Assembly: GCA_012932865.1 (NCBI GenBank)
Contig: SAXG01000029.1
Span: 434,001 to 498,000, forward strand
Length of the DNA: 64,000 nucleotides
Reading direction: 5' to 3'
Source: Amylostereum areolatum
Lineage: Eukaryota; Basidiomycota; Agaricomycetes; Russulales; Stereaceae
Positions 10,998 through 18,177 of this stretch are shown here, piece after piece. The position numbers were made by a program, and so were the translations under genes. Positions within the stretch are counted from its first letter, which is position 1. The number at the start of each line of letters is the position of its first letter. Under the pieces are notes generated by a model. It did no database searches, was not told the origin of the DNA, and saw only the letters and a list, made by a program, of their open reading frames with translations.

Positions 10998-12694
10998 AGC
11001 ACCCGGATTACTCACAGGTGCTAATGCAATCCCCGTGGCCCGGAGCCACGGAAGTCCCACCGCCTGATTCCCCGATCCTAGAGAGCCAGATAGCCCGCAT
11101 GATAGCTGGAGTAGCGCTCGAACAAGCCAGAGAACGGATCAACGACCTCAAGAGGGAGTCAACCGACGTCCAGAACATCTTGAAGAACCACATCAAGATG
11201 CTCGACGGAGAACTCCATCAGCTAGACTCGAGGTACCTGACGCTCTCAACCGAAATGGAGGAGAGAGAGGTCAAGCTTCTTCGACGATTCAGGAAACTAG
11301 CGCAGCAGCTATACTCAACGTTGCAGAACTCCGAAAATTCCTTACTGAAGTTGGACATCGAGTCAACTGGCTCAACTGGGAAAGACACACCTTCCGTGCC
11401 ACTTACGAAGGAGAAATCCTCCGAAGGCGAATGGAAACTACCGGAGTTCCCCATATGTCGTCATGCGAAGGCCCAGACATCGACCTTATCTTCCATGGAC
11501 ATCACATCTCCCCGGGCTACACTATTCGACCTGATCCCATCACATCCGCCCTCGCCAGACCCCCGTTCCTTCCTAACGCCCCTCCACGACCCGTCACCGC
11601 TCCCACACCGCCAGGACCCCTACCCATCCCCAGTATCACCCAGATTAACCCCGTCCAGCCTCCCGTCACTAGAAACGGATTACCCGGAGAGCGAGTCGGA
11701 CAGCCCCTTACTTCCCCGGAGCCTAGACAACCAACCGGCAATCCGAGACCAGTACCTAGGACATCTTCTTGGTGGCCCACAATGCCTAGACCGCCAACTC
11801 CATTCCCGGTATCTGCTAGCGACACTCCCATGCCATGGCACGGAGGTCCCCCTGCTTATCCCTCGCTCCTACATTCGCACTCCGACCACGATCGAGATTC
11901 CATCGCCCAGGATCCCCGAGTCACCTCACAGCGACGTAAACATGAATCTGTCGACCCCGATGGAAGACCACTCAAGCGAGTCAGAGACGTCGGATTCTCT
12001 GATAAGTCGAGCGATAAAGAAATGCGACAAGATCCAGGAGATAATCGAGGAAATGATGGAAACCCGTGCTCACTGGAAACGGGACCGCGAGTCAACGGAC
12101 AAATCGGACAGCTCGGCAGACGAACCAGACAGTTCGATGGACGCCAAGACAAAGGAAGTAGCCGAGAATCCCTCGGACAAATGGAACGACGAGCCGACCA
12201 CATGGACGCAAGAGAAGTGGGACGCGATTCCCGCGAAGCCACGGAAACGCTGCTGGAAATGCGGCAAGCGAGGCCATCTCCGCCGAGACTGTCCCCGTCG
12301 CAAGAACGCTCCCCCTCACTTCCCCCGATCGCGGTCTTGCTATCCCCTCCGACCACAGACTCCTCTTCCTCGCCCTCGCCCGAACCATCCGGACATCGGC
12401 TACGGTCCAGGAACACTGATGTCCCACCCCCACCTCCGACATACCGATGCTACCGCCCGCGCTCACAGGCAGCTTCTGGGATTCCTCACGCGACGTGAGA
12501 GCCTGACGCATGAAGCCGCCCAACACGCCACCGAACAGTGGTTGTACTGGGAGGACGCCATGCTCCGCACTCAGCGAGAACCCCCTTCGCGCTTCAACGA
12601 CTCCTGGCGTGTTGACGATCTCTTCTGGAAGGAAGAAGATTGGGACCTGCAAGAAGCGGAAGAGTCGAAGGATCACTGGCCGGAACCCTGGTAG
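10804..12694 (+). CDS. Element B third ORF: spliced coiled-coil and zinc-knuckle protein in the env position
   Basis: Exon 1 is 10,804-10,959 (ATG at 10,804, 52 codons). A clear intron, 10,960-11,017, has donor GTAAGC, branch CCTAACT and acceptor CTCACAG. Exon 2 runs 11,018-12,694 in frame. The product (about 610 aa) has a long helical coiled-coil segment (about 11,100-11,330, rich in Glu/Lys/Leu), Ser/Pro-rich linkers, a second helical acidic stretch, a CCHC zinc knuckle CWKCGKRGHLRRDC (near 12,250-12,290) and a Trp-rich acidic C-terminus. It is not gag of this element, which already has its own zinc knuckle. It is probably an accessory nucleic-acid-binding protein; its function is unknown. 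An intron inside a retroelement implies a spliced subgenomic RNA. Confidence 0.68.
11068..12498 (+). CDS. Second long frame overlapping the zinc-knuckle ORF of element B
   Basis: A different frame is open for 476 codons inside the previous ORF. The same frame is also open upstream from ATG 10,804 to a TGA at 11,065-11,067, so it would be one 564-codon ORF but for that single TGA (possibly CGA to TGA). The stretch near 11,300-11,510 has convincing protein character (LNVAELRKFLTEVGH; TFRATYEGEILRRR). The later part is Pro/Ser/Arg-rich and may be a shadow. First internal ATG is at 11,431. It is either a truly overlapping gene or evidence of a programmed or accidental frameshift. Confidence 0.4.
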   Translation, partial: FPDPREPDSPHDSWSSARTSQRTDQRPQEGVNRRPEHLEEPHQDARRRTPSARLEVPDALNRNGGERGQASSTIQETSAAAILNVAELRKFLTEVGHRVNWLNWERHTFRATYEGEILRRRMETTGVPHMSSCEGPDIDLIFHGHHISPGYTIRPDPITSALARPPFLPNAPPRPVTAPTPPGPLPIPSITQINPVQPPVTRNGLPGERVGQPLTSPEPRQPTGNPRPVPRTSSWWPTMPRPPTPFPVSASDTPMPWHGGPPAYPSLLHSHSDHDRDSIAQDPRVTSQRRKHESVDPDGRPLKRVRDVGFSDKSSDKEMRQDPGDNRGNDGNPCSLETGPRVNGQIGQLGRRTRQFDGRQDKGSSRESLGQMERRADHMDAREVGRDSREATETLLEMRQARPSPPRLSPSQERSPSLPPIAVLLSPPTTDSSSSPSPEPSGHRLRSRNTDVPPPPPTYRCYRPRSQAASGIPHAT

Positions 12695-12775
12695 GCGCAC
12701 GGACAAACTTTTACCCACCATACGCATTCGGACTTTCTCTCTCATCATCATTGTCACGCTTTCGCATCCATCGTT

Positions 12776-12937
12776 ATGATACTTCTCGGACTAATCACGG
12801 ACTGCGCCCTCATTCGCACGCATATTTTCCTTGGACTTCTCTACTGTACATGTTCCTATCGCTATGAGGAAGGCGAAACACTTGGTATTCTCTCTGCAAT
12901 GCGCTGGCCGCGTAGCTTACTTACGACTCAGTTTTGA
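12776..12937 (+). CDS. Small hydrophobic ORF in element B 3' module
   Basis: A 53-codon ORF from ATG 12,776. The N-terminal half is hydrophobic (MILLGLITDCALIRTHIFLG) and could be a signal anchor. The C-terminal half is charged and ends LLTTQF. It follows the zinc-knuckle ORF by 81 nt. No family recognised. Confidence 0.35.
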   Translation: MILLGLITDCALIRTHIFLGLLYCTCSYRYEEGETLGILSAMRWPRSLLTTQF

Positions 12938-13084
12938 TTATGTACGAACTCTCGCTTATGATTGACGGCAATGATTACATCACTACCCTCTCCGCACCGT
13001 AAGGATAAAAAGGAAAGCCACAAAGACGGCCACATCCTCAGACATCGTCTAAACAACTCACACGCACCACCCAAACCAAACAAT

Positions 13085-13468
13085 ATGTCCTCTACCCTCA
13101 CCTCCTCCTTGCGCAACCTCTCCACCACCGACTATACTCCCCCTGCCACTCCTCCTCCCTCGCCCGTCCCTTCGCGTACTCCCACACCCGACCCACGCGA
13201 CGAGGAACTCCTCCGTCATCTCAAACGAGTCACGGAACTCCTAAACCGTCCGGACGTGGCTCGTGCCATGAAGAGGCCGAGAAGCCTTGACGAAGAAGCT
13301 ATGCGGGGGGCGAAGGGAAGATGCGGCATCAGAGGGATTTTCCGGAAACACGGACCCCGGTTCAGAAGCCCGGATCACGCGACGACGGCCAGGATAGGGC
13401 ATCGGTTAGGGTCTCCCACGATAGACGGGGAGGACGTCAAAGTAGTGGAAGCGTTGCTGAAGCGGTAG
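13085..13468 (+). CDS. 127-aa basic ORF in element B 3' module
   Basis: ATG 13,085 (ACAATATG) begins a protein with a Ser/Thr/Pro-rich N-terminus, a helical segment (DEELLRHLKRVTELLNRP) and a basic C-terminus rich in Arg/Gly. A GGATAAAAA box lies 74 nt before the ATG. No known family. The frame is also open without ATG back to 12,962. Confidence 0.45.
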   Translation: MSSTLTSSLRNLSTTDYTPPATPPPSPVPSRTPTPDPRDEELLRHLKRVTELLNRPDVARAMKRPRSLDEEAMRGAKGRCGIRGIFRKHGPRFRSPDHATTARIGHRLGSPTIDGEDVKVVEALLKR

Positions 13469-13539
13469 AATAGAATTCTATCGCTTAACTCCGGATAAGG
13501 ATAAAAGGAGTGAACATCAAAACACGAGGACTCAGAAGC

Positions 13540-13680
13540 ATGATGCAACCCACACAATCACCCGACCTTACGATCCTCACAGCAACCACTCCTCGCTGGC
13601 TTGCCGTCGTCCTGAGCGTTATCGTAGGACTCACGGTCTTCACCCTTCTCGCATCAATCATCTTCCTCCAAAGATGGTGA
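13540..13680 (+). CDS. 46-aa single-pass membrane ORF in element B 3' module
   Basis: A tandem ATGATG start at 13,540 leads to a short polar N-terminus and then about 24 hydrophobic residues (from WLAVVLSVIVGL through ASIIFL) ending QRW. This is a typical transmembrane helix with no cytoplasmic domain. It lies 34 nt after a GGATAAAA box and 92 nt before the 3' LTR, the location of env in retroviruses. It is too short for an envelope protein. Function unknown. Confidence 0.5.
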   Translation: MMQPTQSPDLTILTATTPRWLAVVLSVIVGLTVFTLLASIIFLQRW

Positions 13681-13757
13681 CGAACAAGCGATCGAGAACC
13701 GATTCAAGAAATCCCTTTAACAGTAATACAATTCGTAAATCAACGGGACGTCGATTC

Positions 13758-13772
13758 TAGAGAAGGGGCTAG
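13758..13772 (+). other. Polypurine tract of element B
   Basis: A purine-rich stretch (TAGAGAAGGGGCTAG) immediately before the 3' LTR, expected primer for plus-strand DNA synthesis. Confidence 0.6.
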
Positions 13773-14321
13773 TGTTACAACTCGCTCAAGGTATCCCATT
13801 TTCCACTTCCCCATTAGGAAAGACGTCGCTAAACGACAGGTTACGACTGTGCCCCAGCTCGTAACCGTCTCCGCGATGCAGCCACAACGATGCCACAGAC
13901 CATCACCGTCTCGACGGCATAGCCACGACAGTGCCGCAGATCGTCGTCTTCTCAATAGCATAGCCACGACGGTGCCACAGTCCCGTCTCCATAGATACCT
14001 GATACGACCGTCGCTCAATGTACATATGTTTACTCGACCTCCTTTCTTATAAAAGGAGGCTCAACGAACGAGCCATTCCCCAGCTCGTTCTCTTTGTAAA
14101 TACAGGACTGTTCTAAATAGAACCTCCTCTTAAAGCTATTAAAGAGAGCCCAAAGTAACTAAGTCGAAAGCTCGCCTAAGTCTTCCGTGAAGACTTACTG
14201 CTTCGCTTATCGACCTCAACCTTCGTATAACCGAGACGTCTGGATCACCTGATCCCACTTCTCACACACACGAGTACTGTAGCCTGAGCCGCTTGTCACG
14301 TGATAAGGACCGTCCTTAACA
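13773..14321 (+). repeat. 3' LTR of element B
   Basis: 549 bp, same length as the 5' LTR. Two substitutions were found by reading both copies (a G for A and a G for T in the upstream half). It ends CCTTAACA and is followed by the second TCAGA. Confidence 0.95.
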
Positions 14322-14326
14322 TCAGA

Positions 14327-14474
14327 CCCGGGCCGAGATGAGTCACGTGGGCCCAAGTGGGATATAGATGAACCGGGTCCAGGCCGAAGTGGAGCCGGAC
14401 TGGTGATAAACCAATAAGTCCTAAAGCGTGTAACCAATGTAAAGTAAAAAGAAAATTATAGACCGTTCATGACA
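14327..14474 (-). repeat. Element C 5' LTR, left copy, outer part
   Basis: Reverse complement of 15,356-15,503. It ends at 14,474 with TGACA, which is the LTR terminus TGTCA on the minus strand. Together with 3796-4105 it rebuilds one 458-bp C LTR. The inverted repeat stops exactly here: the next bases (CTTCC) do not match the flank of the right copy (rev. comp. TGTAG). Confidence 0.88.
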
Positions 14475-15355
14475 CTTCCTCCTTCGTTCCGCCCACCACA
14501 TTGCTCTCCCCTCTTTGTGTTTCTGACTGCCTCATACACACATTGAACATTCAGCTTCATATCATTGCCCCCGCACGCCCGCCACCACCACCGTCACACT
14601 GCTCAGTGTATCCACTGTAGTCTGTCATCAAGTTTTTTCCCCACCGTTGCAACATCTGGCACGCTCCAGCCCCACCACCGCCTTGCGTCGCAGAGAAACC
14701 GGAGGACATTATGTTCCCCAAGGTGTGTCTTGTCTTGTCTTTTCTTCACCCACCTCCACCTAACCCTCCTCTCCCCCTCCATCTTCCTGCACACATCCGT
14801 GTGCTTGCGCTCTGAAGGTATGCTCGGAGACTCGAGGGCGTGTCAATGCCACCGCTGCAGCTACTGCCATACCCCCACATCCTCCCGCTCCTGATGCGGA
14901 CGTTCCGCAGATGTCAGCAATGGTCTACCTGCAGCGCAGGATCAGGACGTTGCGACGAGGTACAAGAGGAGACGAGGATAGGATCGAGGGGGGCGAGTGA
15001 TAAACGAGAGTATGTATCTATCCCTACAGTACTTAGGAGGATACCCCAGGTAGCCGGAGAATAGAGATGACCCTCTCCTCATAGATTAGAGAGCCCTTAT
15101 ATACATGAGGATAAGAGCCCAAACAAGGACAAATGAAGCCGGAGTAGGAGTGGGTCAGGACGGACTACGAAGCGGGTACCACGGAGTACGAAGTGGGTCA
15201 CAACATGAGGCAAGGTAAGTATGACTCCAAGGTCTAGACCGTGACCGAGGAAGCCGAGAAGACCGGTATGCCCGAAGGGCCGGACGCGATGCAAAGAATA
15301 ACAACTATGCTAGGTGTCCAATGCGAGGTCCGGTGGTAAACTACAATAAGCTACA
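14475..15355. other. Spacer between the two inverted C-A copies
   Basis: 881 bp between the two C LTR termini. No convincing gene is seen; the open frames are short and low-complexity. On the minus strand it contains CATGTATATAAGG (near 15,100), resembling the promoter region of the C LTR, so part may be an old, diverged LTR fragment. No matching termini were found for it. Confidence 0.5.
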
Positions 15356-15813
15356 TGTCATGAACGGTCTATAATTTTCTTTTTACTTTACATCGGTTAC
15401 ACGCTTTAGGACTTATTGGTTTATCACCAGTCTGGCTCCACTTCGGCCTGGACCTGGTTCATCTATATCCCACCCGGGCCCACGTGACTCATCTCGGCCC
15501 GGGTCTGACTCCTTTCCCCTGACTCATGCTGTACAATACTGACTCATGCTGTGCTCTTTTACATACGACTGCTTACTTATACTTGGTCTGCTTACTGATT
15601 GCCATGTATTGGTTGCTTACCTAAGTCTCTCTCCTCTCATGTATATAAGGCTCACTCTCGCTGTATATATTCCCTATCTCGAGCTAGTCAATTCTACCGA
15701 CTTTGCTTGCTTTCCCTTGTCTGTCGCCGTGTCTGATTGGCTCCCCTCTGTCGTCCTCATCTTCTAGTCAGCTGTGTTGTAACTTGGTGCTGTCGCACTA
15801 GTCGTTGCTGACA
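15356..15813 (+). repeat. 5' LTR of element C, right copy
   Basis: 458 bp, TGTCATGAACGG to GTTGCTGACA. TATATAAGG begins at 15,642, and the predicted RNA start ATCTCGAGCT is at 15,676, 34 nt downstream. The end was set by the primer binding site match, which lies 2 nt beyond. Confidence 0.88.
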
Positions 15814-15815
15814 TA

Positions 15816-15825
15816 AGCTCGAGAT
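15816..15825 (+). other. Primer binding site of element C, self-priming type
   Basis: AGCTCGAGAT is the exact complement of ATCTCGAGCT at 15,676-15,685, and it lies 2 nt after the LTR end. The layout equals that of elements A and B. Confidence 0.78.
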
Positions 15826-16284
15826 CTCCTTATCCTTGCACCACCCTACGACCGTCCCTACGTACTGTAGCGTAGTAGTAGTAGTACCCGTCTGGTACTG
15901 ACCTTGTTCTTCCCCTGTGCCGCCCTAGACCGTTGCCCCCAGAGTACGCGACTCGTTACCCTGACATTGTGGTCGTGCGCACGTATACCGGTGCCGGCTT
16001 GACGTTTCCCCGAAACGTTACACCTACTCGAGACTCTCCAACACCAGGAGTTTAAAGCTCAGAGGTGACAGTAGAAGGTGCACCATTGGTGTAGGAAACA
16101 AGTAAAAGCGGCGAAAGGAAAGCGGTTTAGGAAGTCTTTGGGCTCGTGTCCCCTAGATGAAGAGACAGCCAACAGGTCGAGAAGACTGAGGCAGACCGTC
16201 TTGCGATCTCGTAACAGAACCACCTTCCCTCGACAAAATCTTCCCTTGCCGCACAGAGTAACCATTTCGACTGGGGGCTCGTGC

Positions 16285-17754
16285 ATGGAAGATTGGTGCT
16301 CGCAAGTATAAGAATTCATCCCCATCAGCGACGATACTATCATCTCCCTTATCAACGAGTCTAAAGACCCTTGGGCCTGGCACAATTGGAAGGTCGCCCT
16401 CAGCGTAGAAGAACTTGAAGACTCCGTCATAGACGTCCACTTCTATCGCCTCAAAATAAGTGAACAAGGAAACGGAAACCTCTACGTCTACTTCTGCCCA
16501 TACGTCACCTACCGCTACAAACTAGAGCAACCCCCAAAGTCCTTCTACGCGCCCAACGAGAAAACACCAGTTGACACTCGACACACCCACCGCCTCCTTA
16601 CACCAGGCAACACCCCCAGCCCCACACCAGAGCCAGAGGTCATCGACCTCACCCACTTATAAACAATTCCCTCGTTCGGACTCAACGGTTCCGACTCCAG
16701 CTCCGAAACAGGCTCTGACACCGACATCGAGAACTGCTGCATCTTCCCCCTCCCACTAGGCTTCACCCAAGAAGACGACGACCTCTTCTTTGCTCGACTT
16801 GGAGACACCACCCAAGAGGTTGCCTTTGTAACCACTGAGCTTAGTGGCATCATCTGGTACTTCACCGACGGAGACCAACCCAACCTCACCGAAGCTGACT
16901 TCGACTTCATCGCCGCCTCCGCCCTACCACCTGTTACCAACGAAGACTTCTCTGACCTCGACGAACCAGTCATGGCTGCCCAGTGGATCCGCACTGACCC
17001 CCAACCCCCTCTCCCCGCGGAGCTTGCCAACTGCACCGAAATTGGTGGAACATGGAACATCGTCATCGGCCACACTGGCTCTCCCATCCAACACATGAAT
17101 AACAGCACTGACGATGCATGGCTCATGGAAGTAAATGGCCAATGGGTCGCCATCCCTGCCGTGCTTGTTGCCTCCCTCAACCTGCCACCCCCCCACCGTC
17201 AACGTCACCTGCCCCCCCCCATCACCGTCAACCCCCCTGCAGTCACTGTTAGTGCCCCAGCCGCCGCCGCCGCCAGACCCCCTCGAAAGAAGGTCCACGC
17301 AAAAACTCCTGAAGGCTTCTCTGGGAAACGAGAGGACTTCAACAACTGGATGCGGTCATGCGAGGAGTACATGCGAGCCACCGAGGATGACCTCGTGACG
17401 GACAAGGACAAAGTACTCTTCATCCTCACCTACATGACGGGGGAGGCAGCACGCACCTGGAAGGCCGAGTACAAGGACGCACACCTGGCCAATGGAGCCA
17501 TGGTCGCCTGGGTGGACTTCTACAAAGTACTCAAAGGGGCCTTCACTGACGTCAATGAGCAGCACCGCGCCGCGGTCGAACTAGACGGGTTCAAACAGAC
17601 AAAGGGTACCACCGCCCATGAATACTTTGCCAGGTTTGAGCAACTAGCAAGGAAGGCAGGATACTCTACGGCGCAGGACCCTATCCACCTCATGCAGCTA
17701 CTCAAGCACAATGTCTACTACCGGACCATCGACTCCATCTATGACAGTGGTCAC
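16285..17754 (+). pseudogene. Element C gag, right copy, two nonsense codons, cut by element A
   Basis: One frame from ATG 16,285 to 17,754 is open except for TAA at 16,309-16,311 and TAA at 16,660-16,662. The region 16,312-16,971 has no ATG in any frame and resembles the N-terminal region of element A (shared WYF-x-D...ESDF/EADF pattern). The gag core starts near ATG 16,972; the capsid-like segment is about 17,280-17,754 (GFSGKREDFNNW). Both stops occur in the left copy too, so they predate the duplication. At 17,755 the frame runs into the LTR of A and ends at 17,829. No pol of C remains. Confidence 0.82.
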
Positions 17755-18177
17755 TGTCAGAAACGCAGTTTATGGGACCGATGGAACCGCCTAAGTCGCG
17801 ACGATGGGAGGAGCGAGAAGAAACAATAGATTCGAGAGTGCCGGGGTCTAGGGTAGTGCAACGTGCGCTACAGTACCGTATGACGAGATGGACAGTCTAG
17901 GGAAGAGGGAAGAGAAACACTGTCCTTATATACAAGTGGGAACGATGGTGTGATGCGATGCGATAGTGGTGCGAGCGGGGGGAACAATAGGAAAGGAGTC
18001 ATGGGGCGGAGGATGAAGGTCCGGAGCAGTGATGTCATAGATAAGGATGCGGAACCCCGCTCGGAAGTCCAGGCAATGACGTCATTGAAGCATGTGATGC
18101 AAGGGAAAGTCATGTGCCGTGACACGTCGCGTGTACGAGGTCTGCAAACGAAGAGAGAAATGGAGCGATCCGTGACA
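17755..18177 (-). repeat. 3' LTR of element A, right copy
   Basis: 423 bp. On the minus strand it starts TGTCACGG at 18,177 and ends CTGACA at 17,755. It is preceded by the polypurine tract (18,178-18,190). It is nearly identical to 1435-1857. Confidence 0.93.

Larger units (their letters stand above)
4106..14321 (+). mobile_element. Element B: complete Ty3/gypsy chromovirus with extra 3' coding module
   Basis: A 10,216-bp LTR retrotransposon with 549-bp LTRs (4106-4654, 13,773-14,321) that differ at two sites by eye, a 5-bp TSD, a self-primer type PBS, gag, a -1 frameshift site, pol with protease-RT-RNaseH-integrase-chromodomain, and about 3.1 kb of further coding sequence before the 3' LTR. 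It is very young by LTR identity. A single nonsense codon in pol (8867) is the only clear lesion in the core genes. The 3' module is unusual for fungal gypsy elements, which normally end at integrase. Confidence 0.96.

Noticed and set aside
15356..16022. A longer C LTR ending at GTTACA (16,022)
   Set aside because: The PBS complementarity and the TGTCA...TGACA ends place the LTR end at 15,813; no PBS match follows 16,022.
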